From Istiophorus platypterus (lineage: Eukaryota > Chordata > Actinopteri > Istiophoriformes > Istiophoridae), in the NCBI GenBank assembly GCA_016859345.1, contig CM029129.1:20609195-20673194 (forward strand): a stretch of DNA of 64,000 bases. Direction: 5' to 3'. Under the pieces are notes generated by a model. It had not been told where the DNA came from and did not search any database. It saw only the letters and a list, made by a program, of their open reading frames with translations. Position numbers and translations under genes: made by a program. Below, one piece after another: positions 1 to 12,369 of the stretch. How positions within the stretch are numbered: the first letter of the stretch is position 1; every line of letters starts with the position of its first letter.

Positions 1-360
1 TTACTCACACAGGGTGTCATACATTTTTTTTTTTTTTAGAACAACCCCCCCCCCCCCCTTCAAAAAAAACAAAAAAAACAAAAAAAAAAACACTTAGCCG
101 TTTTGGTGGAAAATGGAGCTCAGCAACTGTAGCTCATCACGGCTCCGTCGAGGAGCGTGGAGCAGATGATGATGATGCGCTGGTGTTGCAAGTTGTTGCG
201 AGGTCCCTGGTGAGCTCAGATGCTCGCTGCAGCCGGCGGGATCTTAGAAGAGATGAAATACCATCAGAGATACAGTATGTAGGAGTCTTAATTAAGTCAG
301 TCTTCTCTGATTGTGAGCTTTTAAAGCATGCCTATCTCAAGCTTGCCTGCTTAATTGGAT

Positions 361-420
361 GTGTGTGTGTGTGTGTGTTTGTGTGTGCATGTGTGCATTT
401 GTGTGTGTGCGTGTCAGTGT
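361..420. repeat. (GT)n microsatellite, interrupted
   Basis: About 60 bp of GT repeats interrupted by TTT, CAT and CAG. Both strands are open through it, which produces false Cys/Val-rich and Thr/His-rich frames. Confidence 0.95.
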
Positions 421-553
421 ATGCCTGCTCGGTACGTGGGTGAGCCTCTTTGGAAATGTGCATGTCCGTATCACAGTCATTATATGTGTAAACAGGAGCT
501 CAGCAGGGAACATGTTGCATAGCACAAACCACTGGCATGTTTGCTCAGCTCCT

Positions 554-592
554 GCCGCCGCCCCCCCCGCCACTGCCGCCACCCCCCCCCCC
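554..592. repeat. C-rich low-complexity tract
   Basis: Runs of 8 and 11 C separated by CCG-type triplets. The complementary strand is G-rich and could fold into a quadruplex. Confidence 0.8.
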
Positions 593-899
593 TTTCCTAT
601 CAGCGCAGCTGCCTGCCTCACAACTTGGGCGACTTAGACGAGTTGGTTGTGTACTGTAAGTGGCGGCCGGCTTCACAGACGCACAAATGGACACACACAC
701 ACACTCTTTAATCTCCCCTTTACCCGTTCCTTGTTAGGCAGATCAGCCACAATGTGCTGCTCTTTTCAATCAATGAGTGCCAAAGGCAGTAAATCAGGGA
801 TTAAGGTGCGGCATGGCACTCCATTCTTCATGCCCCCGGCCCCGCGTCTCATCAAGGTGCGAACAGAAAACCCAAGCAGCTGTGCGGCTATGATGGGTG

Positions 900-960
900 C
901 CCCCCCCACCCCCCACCCCCCAACCAACACACGCACACACACACACGGAAACACACACAC
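900..960. repeat. C-tract followed by (AC)n
   Basis: C-runs of 8, 6 and 6 separated by single A (900-921) run into an interrupted AC repeat (926-960). Confidence 0.85.
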
Positions 961-1138
961 TTTAATCATCGCCGGTGACCTCGCTCATCACCACTAGAGT
1001 AAAAAACAATTGAGCCTTTGCCTCGCTCCCCGTCACAGCTCCCTGCTAGTTTTATTTATTGGCTCTCGTCTCCCCGGTTAAATTATTTTGATCAATCAAA
1101 CAAGCCCATCAAGAAAAGTGGCTGCCGTTTAGATAAAG

Positions 1139-1180
1139 CCCCCCCGCCCCCCAGCCCCCGCCCCCCCATAGCCCCTCCCC
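1139..1180 (-). other. candidate G-quadruplex (G-rich strand is minus)
   Basis: C-tracts of 7, 6, 5 and 7 are separated by G, AG and G (1139-1167), followed by further CCCC blocks. The minus strand therefore has at least four G-tracts with loops of 1-2 nt. The plus strand is a matching i-motif candidate. Confidence 0.6.
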
Positions 1181-2049
1181 TGCCACCCTTTCCCCCATGG
1201 TTGCCGATTCGGGACACTTAACCAATGAGGAGGCACGCGAAGGGAGATGAAGTAGTACAGTGCAACTCTCCAGGGAGCCAGTGCGCATCTGATTTCGGTA
1301 CGAAGCTATCACTGAGTTAAATGGGATTTCAGAATCAGTTTTGTCCCCAGGGGAAATTCAATAGATTGCCTGTATAATGCGAGTGACTTATGGCAGACAG
1401 TTTGCATCAAATCGTCCTGCCGTATGGCACAAACACACCCAGAACGCAGCGACAGCACGGCTTTGTACCAGAAGACAAGCCTTGCATTTCTAGGCCATTT
1501 CGAGCTTTGATGGTTCGCCGTATTTTTCTCTTATTCAGCTGATACCTAAGAACAGACAACAGAAAGACGATTGTGGTGGAGTTGAGGGGGGAGGTTATAA
1601 AAAAAAAGAAAAAAATCTTGAGTAAGGTAAAAACTGCAGAAATTGCACAAACACCACAGAATCTGCTACTTCAGAAATGGAATAATAAAGTTTTTGGTTT
1701 TGTTGCCACTCTCTCGGAATCAAAAGACAAGCAGACAGTCAATAATCAAGTAATCACACAGACAGAAGAAGAGCCCACAGAATATGGAATTTTAGCCCCG
1801 ATAGACCAGAATGCAAAGCAGCAGATAACGTGCTGCACTTTTCAGTCCGGCTGGATTTTTGGTAACTGCAGTCTGCATCACTCACAAGTCGAGCACCGTC
1901 TAGTGTTTATCCTCCTGGAACACGGGAAAAAAAAACGAAAACAAAATAAAAAGCTGTGCCGCTTTAGACGGTGTCGTGCGCCCCCTTGTTTCATATCTTT
2001 CCGCCCCTCGGTCCCTCATGTGAGCCTGAAATTGATTCGGCCCACTGCT

Positions 2050-2420
2050 ACAGAAGAGGCCCCGACGCCCTTAATACTGCTCAGGGGAGGGTTGATCGTC
2101 AGGGGCCTCCGGAGCGAGGCCGTCTCGCCTGCTAATCTGTCAGCGGACGGGCACGGCACACTTCACTGGAAAAGGTGAGGACACGTCTGAAGAGTTCACG
2201 CCCGTTCCGAATGCCCACGCTTGATGGTGGAGTCAGGGAAAACCTGTAGCATAGCCCCCAACTGGCCGCGGCCCCCGCGCCGGCTCGACCTCCAGGAATT
2301 CTGTCTTCTGTAGCCTCGCCGCGGTGAACCGTGCACCGGGATGAGGACGGCGTGCGATTTCGGACCGGTCTCCGCCGACTGGCGAAGGGCCAAGTAGACG
2401 GAGCTCGTCGGGGAAGTTAA
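2050..2420. other. CpG-dense, GC-rich block
   Basis: Visibly enriched in CG dinucleotides compared with its neighbours, with many CGG, GCG and CCG words and no simple repeat driving it. No start, exon or TATA-like arrangement could be tied to it. It could be a small CpG island or just a GC-rich patch. The sequence AAAAGGTGAGG at about 2171 resembles a 5' splice site but has no supported exon. Confidence 0.4.
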
Positions 2421-3113
2421 AGAAACCAAAAACGCTACCGCCTCCGCTTGCCCCTGGTTAAAGCGCTGCGGCTGAATTATCAGTTTCAAAAAGTTGCATT
2501 ATCCCCCCCTCAAAAAAAAAAAGGGAAGAGCAGATTGGGTTTGTGGTTTCTTGCATAGCTCACGTACAGGTTTCATTAGGATGCCAGTTGAATTCAGCTG
2601 CATTTCAGCGTGTGGAATCAATAGACAATTCATCCAGTGTGTCAGTGTCAACAGGATTTATTAGCCGCGGGTCTCATTCGCCGCCGTTCTCGCGGCACCC
2701 GCACGCCTGCGCGTCCCTGGCCTGGCGTTGCTCTCGTCTTTGAGCCGTTCCCCCGCGGATTGAAATTGAAAGTACGCTGACCGCGGCTGAATTTCAGATG
2801 TTGACGAAACCCAAAGGTCGTCGGTAACGGTATCGGTGCACATGGAGCCGAACTATATTTTTCGGTCTGGATCGTGTTGCATTGTAGGTTGTTGCTTGTG
2901 TGTGTTCTCTCTCCACTGTGACATCTTTCTCGCTATAAAAAGAAACCAGTGGGTGTTGATAAGCTGGTTTTTTTTCTTTCTTTTCTTTTTTTCCAGAATG
3001 TTTTTTTTTTCTCCTGTTGGAAATAAGTTACTGCTTATGAAGTTAAATTTCAGCTGTAGTAAGAGAAAGAGAGAGAGAGGGAGGGAACCACAAGATCCTA
3101 CTATAAGACTATA

Positions 3114-3157
3114 AGACACATCTGGCCGCATCATACCCCGCAGACACATCTGGCCGC
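3114..3157. repeat. 16-bp direct repeat, 28-bp period
   Basis: AGACACATCTGGCCGC occurs at 3114-3129 and again at 3142-3157. A short CTATAAGA doublet sits just upstream (3101-3116). Probably a local slippage duplication. Confidence 0.85.
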
Positions 3158-3159
3158 TG

Positions 3160-6100
3160 ACGGTGCTGGAGATGTGTCCTGGTTCCTCCGCCCCAAGGTG
3201 GACAAGGAGACGGATGAGGATGCGCCGGCCATCTGCACCAGCCCTTGAGAGCCACCTCGGTCCCTGCGATCGCTCTTCCCTTTGCACTTAGGCTCCGTTT
3301 TTTTTTTTTGCGGTGTTTTTGCTCGCCGTCGGTGCTTGGAATCCACAGTGACGGTGTGGCGGTTGCGATGGGGTTGCCATGGGTGCTGCACTCACACTGA
3401 ATTCCTTGATAAACTACTAACAGTCTAAACTTTGACTGTACAGAGAGAATATCCTTGTTTTTTTTTGAAAGACTTTTCCATCTATGAACCCCAGAGGACA
3501 TTCATAGTGCGACATAACTATAAACAGAAGTAGATTAGCTACACTGGGTTTGGGGGGATTGGGGGGGGTGCACTGAATATCACACATTTACTTCTAACAG
3601 TGTAAATACACCAGAGGGAGGATTTTTCCTTTAAAGACCTTGTGAGGTAGTATAAAGTGTTACTACTGCTGCAACGGGCAACGTTTCAACTCGCACTCCG
3701 GAGACGGTGTTTTGACCGAAGGTGCCTTTAGTTTCTGCGGCGAGGTCCGAGTCAAAATTGAAGTTGAAGTATCTGCAGACGGTTTCAGAAGATGCCTTTT
3801 AAAGCCAATAGGATTTATTATGTGCTTATAGGAGACTGCATTTAGCCTGATCCCTAGACACCACTTTTTTCTCCTTCTTCTTTTTTTGTCTCTGTATCCA
3901 CAGCTGTCATGCAGAATATCTTATCACATCCGCTGATTGTGGGTGGGTTGGTCTGTCGCCTCACTTTGTGTGCATGCTTTCTGTGTGTGTCTTGTGTGTG
4001 TGTGTGTGGGTGTGTGCATGCGCGCACGTGCACGTCTGACTCTGCGTTAACATGAGAAATGTGGCTTGCGGTTAAAGGGGCAGCGGAATAATCACTCGAG
4101 CACCTGCTCGGTCTCCCAAGCGCCGCTAAATGTCCTGCTACTCACAAAGTCAAACACAAGACGGGGCCTAATGGGTCCCCACAGCTCGTCGTTATAAATG
4201 ATGGTGTTAACTGCGACTCTCCTAACACTTAAGCGCTTTGCGGAGCAAATATAATACATATTTCTGTGCTCGGCGCCTCCCATTAAAGGTGTCAAGATCA
4301 ACTCTTCAGTGCTTTAGGTATAACGATCCCTGTTGACTTCTCAGCCTATTTGTTAAAAAACAGCTTTTGCTTCCATTTTCCATTTCCTTTAGGTGAAAAT
4401 ACTCTTTATCCATGTTGTTTTTCTATTTTTTTATTTATTTATTTTCTCGCCTCAGTCAAATAAAGTCACGGGGTTGAGGCCCCGGTGTCTAAAAACAAGC
4501 AGGCGGTCCGCAAATCTGCAGGACTTTACCGCGATTATCGGTTTAAAAGTTGAGCATCAGAGTCCCTTCGTGAATCAGATTGAACGGTTTTATATGTTTA
4601 AGAACATATGGATGCACGTGGACATGTTGATTTAAAGAAAATGAATAAATAAATTAAATAAAGCCTTTGTAGTATGTGAAAAGATTTCTAAAGGAAAACA
4701 TCATGTTGACTGTATCAAGTCCTTGTGCTCAAACTTGCCCCACGATACGTTTGTCCAGTTCGTCCCGCGTCGCGTTCGGCGTTTGCATCGTCACATAGTA
4801 AAAATGACCGGGGGGGGGGGTTGTTGATGCCGCTCTCCCCCGATCAGTGTGGTTTCAGTGGGTGAAAAGATCAGAGCGATTGGCTCCGTAGCAGATCGTA
4901 ATTCATTTAGATTGCGTCATCTAGGAAAGCAGTGGGGGGGGGGCTCCCCCTACACGTGTGAGCGGCGGTCGCGGGGGGCGCGGCGGCGGCAGGTGCAGCG
5001 GAGGATGTTTGGAGGTCGAGGGAAGCGGGTCCGGAGGGCAGAGTGACGTGACGTCGGTCAGCAGGAAGAACGAGCAGACGAAATCACTTATGGGGGGGGG
5101 GGCAAGGCCGAGGCGTCCTCTACGCTACGCTAATGTATATCCCAAATGGGGCTGATTGCCGATTGATGTAGGGAGACATAATCCAGAGTAAACAAAAAGA
5201 AAAACAAAAAAAGTCAAATTTGGCATTTCCTCACAGGGAAAAATAACGGCTTCATTACCAGGACGGAGCTACAGTTGGCTCCGATCGCTGCTGAGTGCAC
5301 AGAATAGCCAACGACTAATCGATGGCGGACGCCGTGTGACCGTTGGAAGGTGTTTTTGGTTTATTCCCAGACATCCCGAGTTGATCTTTTGTCCTAAGAT
5401 CAGGCTGATCAATGCATTTTTTATTTATTTTTTTTTTTTACAAAATCGATTGGTCTTGGCTATCTTAACCCCGATCCTCCCCGAAAAAGTGAGGTCTTGC
5501 CTGCTGATGATCATCTTAAAGTTTGTTTTTTGTTTTGTGTTGTTTATTGTTTTTATTTTTTTTTAAAGCATCGCTTGCCCTCGGCAGGAGCCGCTATTGA
5601 GGAGGGAACGCAGCGTCGCTTTCTGAGATTTGCCAAGATGAAAAGAAATATAGCGTTGACAGGAAAAAAAAGAAAAGCAGACCGTGCTCTGTCTTCCTAA
5701 TAACATCGTACAGTGGTTGTTGGTATGTGATGGAGTGCGACGGCTCCAGTCGGCGGCGCGAGAAATGGGCACGCCGCGCACCCATTCACCACCCCGACCT
5801 TCACACCCTTAATTTCCAGCCCGCTAACTAATGGGTACACCGCTTCCTGCGGTGGTAATGAATGTGGGCATTGAACATAAATTGTGAGCTGCAAAATCAT
5901 CCATTATGAGGATAATTGCCAGGAGGACTCGGCTGACATGAGATCACTCGTGGCATCTATAGCAATGGCGGCGCTGTGTTGTTCTTGTAGTTTCCTTCTT
6001 CTTTTTGAGTCGTTCTTGGCACCAGACGACGCCGCGTTTACAGTCGTTTTGTGGAAACTCTTATTTTTGTTCAAAGTGCATCTGGTAAGCATTTCCCCAT

Positions 6101-6800
6101 TAGGTAGGTTATGTTTGTCACCCACACACGCGGCGTTTTCTTTTCTTTTTCTTTTTCCTCTCTTTTTGATTTTGTTTTTTTTTTTGTAGTTTCAGCGCTC
6201 GAGCTAAAAGCGGAACCCAGGATCGTGAAATGATCAGAACTCCTAACCCCCCCCTCCATTGATGAGGTTGAATGCATAGCACTGGGGGGGGGCTGTTGTG
6301 AAGCCGAACGCTGTTTGTATTTTCTTGAGTTGTCGGTTGCGTGTCCCGGCTCTGGGTAAACGGTGAAACCAAAGCACCCGGGGGCCCGTGATCCGCACTG
6401 AGTTCTCACCAGTTACCTTCGCTGGTTCCCCGACTCGCATTCACCAAACAGCATTTTTGGTCTTAACCGTCTGCTTTATCAACCAATAACGCTCTCCGAT
6501 CGGCTCTCTTCTTCTTCTGAAGGTTTTTTATTTTATTTTTTGGCGCGATGACAGAAGATTGCGGGGCGGGGGGGACGCCTCTGTGTACGGTTGATATCTC
6601 ATTCCCGAAAAACCTGCCGCATTACTTTTAATAGTCGAGCTCAGAGGAGCAGAGGAACGTCGTTTATTAGGATTCAGCCCACTTCCTGACATGCTGTGAA
6701 GGAATAGATAAGAGTGGTGGGAACGTGGCCTGAGTTTAATAAATAAACAGATCATGTACCAAATAATTAACCTCTCAGGGTCTTCGACATGCTCTGAAAA
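3160..6800. other. non-coding unique and low-complexity sequence
   Basis: No supported gene. The stretch holds scattered poly-T and poly-G runs (for example 10 G near 4810 and near 5093), a GT tract at 3982-4035 and ordinary sequence. All open frames are short and lack domains. Confidence 0.6.
3982..4035. repeat. (GT)n tract with alternating purine-pyrimidine end
   Basis: An interrupted GT repeat passes into a strictly alternating pyrimidine-purine stretch from 4011 to 4035 that includes CGCGCACGTGCACG. Such alternation with CG steps is the classic Z-DNA-prone pattern. Confidence 0.75.
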
Positions 6801-6810
6801 TGCTGGAGGG

Positions 6811-6838
6811 GTGTGTGTGCGTGTGTGTGTGTGTGCGT

Positions 6839-6883
<45 letters not shown>

Positions 6884-6887
6884 GGGG
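6811..6887. repeat. (GT)n microsatellite plus G-run
   Basis: About 70 bp of nearly pure GT followed by 7 G. It is open in several frames on both strands only because of the repeat. Confidence 0.95.
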
Positions 6888-7394
6888 AAGAAATGGAGAA
6901 CCCTTCCTCCGAGCCGGTGTCTCTTCCCCGGGAAGCTGCCGTTCATGTACCGGCTCCTCTGGTGGCTCCTTCTATCGCCTGGCTCTTCTCGACGATGATT
7001 CTGAGTCTTTCTCACCTTGACAATGCAGTTCTGATTCGGTGAGATCGTTAACACACACCAGGGATTCACAGATATTGTTAAGGCGCGTAATAGTAAACTA
7101 TATCATCGTTGTTGTTGTTTGTCTTTTATCTTTTTATTGTCTCTTCTCTTCTCGCTGAAGATTTTGGTCTTTACACTTTCCACAAACGATCCCAACCAAA
7201 GGCCCTCTTACTAGCTTCTACCGGAGCTTTCAACGACAACCCTTGAGTATCAGCTAGAACGTGTAATGCAGCTGAGAGCAGCGGGAAATGGCTTTGAGTC
7301 GCGTCCGATGGATTGTTTTACCCTTTTTATTTGGAATGAATTAAAAAGATTTTCGAGACGGCACCAGAAAGTCAACAGACTTGTTTCTCTTTCG

Positions 7395-7687
7395 TTGTCG
7401 ATTGATACACCTTTTTTTTTTTTTGTTCAATTTATCATTTTATAGTTTAATCTATGAAATCTGTTTCCCAGAGCAAGTATTTGATATCCTTTTTTTTTTT
7501 TTTTAGGTTTTGGTTTTGAAATTATACAGAAAAGAAAATCCTCACTGTAGAGAAGCTGGAATCAGAGAATATCTCCCAGGTTTGCTTGATAAAAATCTGA
7601 GGTCAATCAGTTATCAAAATCTCCTTCTTTTTCTCTCCTTGTTTTTTGTTTGATTTTCTATCTTTAATCAACTAATTGTTTCAGCAA
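7395..7687 (+). mobile_element. teleost interspersed repeat, MITE-like, copy 1 (diverged)
   Basis: I recognise the order of landmarks of a repeat that is very common in percomorph fish: a TCGATT-type start, a TTTCCCAGAGC segment (about 7468), AGAAAATCCTCA (about 7536), GAGAAGCTGGAATCAGAGAA (about 7551), TTGCTTGATAAAAA and a terminal CTAATTGTTTCAGC (about 7670). The copy is interrupted by T-runs and diverged. A second copy in the same orientation lies at 53155-53427. No coding capacity. The superfamily is not certain; a non-autonomous DNA transposon is likely. Confidence 0.65.
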
Positions 7688-7903
7688 TAATATCGTTATA
7701 AATATTGTATTTACAAACCAGTACCCAATTTATTTTATTCCTTTTTCATATTTTATTTCCCTATAGCCACTTAAGAGATTATTATATTGTACTTTCATGG
7801 ACACACTGTTAAAACGCTGATGTGATCACATTAGTTCAAGGTCAGTACAGGGTCATTATTGCCTTTATACTTCAGCCAACCCAGTTCCCATTCAGGGAAC
7901 ATG

Positions 7904-7923
7904 CCCCCCCCCAAAAAAAAAAA
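7904..7923. repeat. compound homopolymer C9-A11
   Basis: Nine C run directly into eleven A. One of several C-then-A (or T-then-G) junctions in the window. Confidence 0.95.
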
Positions 7924-7999
7924 CAACAAAAACCCAAAAGAAAAACCACAACATCTCGGCGTTAAATCCGGAGGCACAGAAGTTTCTGGAGAGATTTTT

Positions 8000-10900
8000 C
8001 TCGAGTCCTGGGGCGGTGACGTATCTCATCGCCGCCTCGCATCACTTTTGAGATAACGCTAATTAGCACAGGGAGTGAATTTTTGTGGCTTGCTGTTTAC
8101 TCATGGAGAAACTAACACAATAACGGAAATCAGCCGAGTTCCAAGCCCCTTATATCTCCCTTTATTTTGATTCCTCCCTCAGCCTTTAAATTGCCGTCGT
8201 TTGACAAAGTAATCAACGTAGTTTTAATTAAGTTGTCTAGGTTGCCCAGATGTATTTCCCTCTCCCCGTAACCACGCGCTGCCTCGCCTTCTCACTCCCC
8301 TTGCTCCTGCTTCCACGCTTGCCGTTTACTCCGAAAGGGCAGTAAGTCGTTTTTAATTGAAACCGAGCAAACGGTCCCGATGCCGTCGCTGGGATTGGGT
8401 CTCGGTTGACAGTGGATATTCAGAAGGAAAAATCCTTTGGAAATGACGAAGATGTGCTTTTATATCAAGCAATAATTTAGTTTATCTGTGGGAAAAAAGA
8501 ACATTTCTTTTAGGCTTTTTTTGTAGGATAGCAGGTTGCTTACATCAAGGCTTAAAACTGATCATTATAGAGTATATTCACAATACATTTCAGCGCATCC
8601 CATCGGTTGTGATACATCTCGTGCATGTACAGACATAGTACAGTGGCAGATTTATTAATAAAGCTGAATTCAAAAGCAGCTTTGTTTCCTCTTCTTATTT
8701 TGACAGACTCGCTGTCACTGTCCATGGTGCTGCTTGCTGCCTCGCTAGACTTTTCCATACACCAAATGATTACATAATATCACGGTAAATAATTCATACC
8801 GTGCACATTACAATCAAAACATAGTATATGATATAATATATAAATAATATATAACCTAGGATACTTCATAGACACTGTTGGTTTAGTTTAGACGATTTTA
8901 TTTATTGGAGTTTGACAATGACTTTTTTTCTTTTTGTGTCATATAACATGCGATTTGTTATCTCCGCTACTTAAATTCCAGACATAAACATGACGTAATG
9001 TTCTTATTTACAGCAGAGCAGAGGCTCTGCTCACTGTTTCGAGTGCCTCCCTGCATACATTAGCATATCATCTGTGAGAAGGGGCTAACACTTGTGGACT
9101 CCATGAGGAACATAAGGAACATGCGGCCACCGGATTTCCACGCAGTAACGCAGCATCATGGACCGAGGTCTAGTCACGCGGTCCTCGTCAGCCTGCAAGC
9201 GCTCGGGCGCGGCTTGCAGCCCAACAACATAAATGAATAAATAAAAAATCTCTGCTCTGGTATTAATCAAGTAGACATCATGGAACCAAACAAGCAACAT
9301 ACATAATATGAGCTAGACATAGGGGACTCCGTACATGCAGTATATGGAGGTACGTAGGTGTCAAGCATATTTTACCCACGTAAACCATTTTTTTTATTTT
9401 ATCGTAAAAGCAGTGTGTACTTTTCAGATCCAAGCTCAAAGTAAATATTGGGCATAAATACTCGAGAGCAGAAAATAACAAACAAAACACAAACAAAAAT
9501 ACCCTAGATGACAATCAAGAAACCGGCTTTGCCAGCTCGCACGACGTCCATCACGGCTGACGGTGTAACTTATGTAACCCAGCTATGTTTGCACATGACA
9601 ATAGATGTTAGTGGCACGATTGATTTAAAATCTTAATTTATCTATTTTTTTTTAAGCTAGGAAGTTGCGGGAAATTGACGAGTTATACAGGAATGTGGCT
9701 CTTCCCTCTCCTTGGGGACATCACCAAAGGAACAGAGCATGCTCCCTCATAAGCGGTGAAGAATTAAATGCCGGCTTGTTTCGTGTTCTCGGACACACAA
9801 TTAGGAATTACTCAGGAAAGGATTCGTAATGGCCACAGATTCCGCTTTCTCCATCAAAATTTCTTTTTTTTTTTTTTTCCTGTCCATGTTCCTGACAAAG
9901 GATAAAACTAAACGTCACTGGTGAACCGATAAATTATATAAAGTACTTCGTGTCCTCTAACTCAAGCCCAACTTTTCTGTGCTGGACAATAAGGTTCTCA
10001 GAGTTAAATTAGCCGACACCCTTGACCCCGTCTATAATATTTACAGCGGGATCATTCCATTCTCCATATGACGAAAAAAACACAACCTTAATGACTCTAC
10101 GTTCCAAAGTCTGAATAGACCTTACACACATAATCGGCCTCCTGCCCTTGCATTTGTTAGCAAGTTTCTTTACTGTCTTTACCGTCGTTTAAAGGAATCG
10201 GACAATAATGAAACGACGGAAGTGTGGGAGTCAGAAAGCAGCATAAAAATTCGAGGATATAATAACTATAATATGTTTTTACCACAACGTTGTCGCCTAA
10301 AAATTATTCTGCTATTATACTGTCAAAAATGTTTTCGAAGGAACCATAATTCCTGCCTGGATCATGTTCAATGCAGATTTTTTTTTTCCCCCCACCAATC
10401 TTTCCCTAGCCTGAAGTTCCTTCAGTTGCCAAAACGAAACAAGAAAATATGGTTTAGTTCCGACTAGTTGATATTTCAGGAAAACTAATGAAAATGTTTT
10501 TTTTACGGTCATTTTTCTGATTTCAACTACATTTGTTAAAGTGGTTTTACAATTACGTTGATGGGAAAAAAAAAAAAGTAACCTGGATGGTTCTCGCAAA
10601 GAATAGTCATCATTACATAATAATGATATATAAACCCTATTGGAGGTTTACAGGAATTCATATTCCAGATGCCCTACTACCTCACTACGCATGCAAAGGC
10701 CAAATGATAAAGAGAATTAATGAGCCAAAGATTTCTGTTCCCCGGTACAGATCACCTTATATAGGATTCAAACTGAATTTAGAGCTCCCACTTTCTGCCT
10801 TTGATTGCTATTAACAGAAGTGCTGCCAACAGGAACGTACATATAAATTTGCGGATAATGCTGGGAAAAAACAGGAAACAGGAATCTGGTTAGAAAGGCT

Positions 10901-11590
10901 CTCCCCAGTCCCAATTCCCTCCTGGATTAACTGATGACTTTTTAGATCTTGGTTCTGGATACCTCCCTAATGTCGAGATCAGGGAATTAAGACGTCACGC
11001 CTCCTCCCACGCAGCCCGCATCACCACAAACAGACTTGAATGTCATCCAGAAGAAAGCGGGGCGAGTGTCAAATCCATGACCCAGATTCCCTGCTCCGCT
11101 CCTATCGCTCGTTTTCCTGTGCCGTATGTGCGCGTATGCATTTTTCAATTATTTATATTCGCTTTAACATGTGCTGCTCTATTAAAATGCCACCTAGGCA
11201 CGAAACGGCAGCTTGCATAAGACAAACAAGTTAATAAGAAGTATTCAGGGTGCGGAACATTGTGCTTTACTCTGTTAATCAGCTACCGTTTCATTAATAG
11301 TGCTTGGATTGATTATGGTAACACTTAATGACTATTATTTTGAAATGAAAGGAATTCAGCTTCTTTTGAGGGGGAACAACTGAATATAATTTAGTTATTC
11401 TCTAGTGTTGTGAAGAATAATGGCAATCTAACAAAAGACTCGTGAAAGAAACGCTGAATTAATTTCTGAATTATTAATGCATTAACACGTCTTAAAATCA
11501 CATTGCATTGACCTGATTATGTCAGATAATGCTGTATGTGCAAATTTTCTAAAAGGAAAATATTATGATAACACGGTAATCTGAAAATCC
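8000..11590. other. non-coding, AT-leaning unique sequence; candidate regulatory DNA
   Basis: No gene supported. Apart from short T-runs (near 9862, 10380 and 10500) this is mixed sequence with many TAAT-type cores, such as CTAATTAG near 8060 and TTTTAATTAAG near 8222. That is the texture often seen in conserved non-coding DNA around developmental genes. This is inference from composition; no alignment was available. Confidence 0.3.
8714..8734 (-). promoter_or_regulatory. candidate REST/NRSF (RE1) site
   Basis: On the minus strand both RE1 half-sites are present with canonical 2-nt spacing: CAGCACC, then AT, then GGACAG, followed by TGAC. All 13 core bases of the two half-sites match, and 16 of 21 positions match the long RE1 consensus. 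A 13-base exact core is expected about 0.002 times by chance in 64 kb on both strands at equal base frequencies. REST silences neuronal genes outside neurons, so this could be a silencer for a distant or host gene. Occupancy is not shown by sequence alone. Confidence 0.55.
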
Positions 11591-11594
11591 ATAA

Positions 11595-11634
11595 GTGTGT
11601 CTGTACGTGTGTGTGTGTGTGTCTGTGTCTGTGT
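11595..11634. repeat. (GT)n microsatellite, interrupted
   Basis: About 40 bp of GT repeats with C and A interruptions. Confidence 0.9.
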
Positions 11635-12369
11635 TCGGAACCGAAATTAGCAATATTTTCATTCTTAGCAAGAAAATCACCTTGTCATCAGCACCAAGTT
11701 CTACGTCGTCAGATTTAATATGCCATCGTTACACCTGCTTTCTCCACGAAGGGGGCCGGGTTAGTTTGTCACAACAAGCCAGCATTAAGCGCCTGATCAA
11801 AACAGAAGCTTAAAAGCTGTGCACTGTAACAAAAAAAAAAAAAAACAACCTGTCTCGGTCAAACTAGCCACCTAATTCCTGGTATGTGCCCAAGTCTCGG
11901 GATTTTCCTTCCGCGGTTGGCTTGTAGCGCGGCCCAGGGGAGCCGCGCTGCCGGCTCCATTTTTAACCACGCTCCTCCGCCCGCGCCATTTCCCAAACAC
12001 CTCGATTAGTAAGGACAACATTAGTTCTCTCGGGGGATGGCGAACTTCTGAGGCGAAGCATGTTGGCTCTCGTGCGCGGATGCTTCGGGTCGTTGACGGA
12101 TCAAAGAAAAAGTGTGCGGTCGCCTTTGGGGGGGGGACACATACCTCAGCTGTGTTTTATAGCATTTGAATAAGGAAATGAATAAGAAGCAAATAAACAG
12201 TTGATAAGAGATATTTAATACCTCCTATAGAAAAACCGATAGAAGGGGCGACATCAGTAGGGCTTATCTCCTTCTACAAATTGCCAGGACAGATGCCTAT
12301 CAGCAACTTATCTAACGCTCGCAGATACATTATGATCATGTGTCTTATGGGGCGGTAGCGACTTTGCTG

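Larger units (their letters stand above)
1..2050. other. non-coding, simple-repeat-rich left end
   Basis: No gene is supported here. The stretch opens with homopolymers (14 T at 24-37, 14 C at 45-58, A-rich to about 90). It then alternates between GT/AC runs, C-runs and ordinary mixed sequence. The longest open frame, about 600 nt from 1573, starts in a lysine-rich A-run and shows no recognisable domain. It is probably chance. Confidence 0.6.

Noticed and set aside
359..637. Cys/Val-rich frames over GT tracts (also at 6754-7042, 29083-29346, 62382-62675)
   Set aside because: They are translations of GT repeats on either strand.
1573..2178. 201-codon open frame
   Set aside because: Begins in an A-run, shows no domain, and about 0.4 frames of this length are expected by chance in the window.
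2967..3060. Exon-like interval after a strong T-rich acceptor at 2995
   Set aside because: T-runs commonly mimic acceptors. The enclosed sequence is low complexity and no coding or transcript evidence follows.
4370..4400. Second acceptor-donor junction (CTTTAG then GTGAAA)
   Set aside because: The donor is weak (GTGAAA), so it is a poor recursive-splice candidate compared with 55004.
9193..9219. Hairpin CTGCAAGC/GCTTGCAG with a GC-rich 11-nt loop
   Set aside because: An 8-bp stem with a short loop is expected many times by chance. No supporting context.
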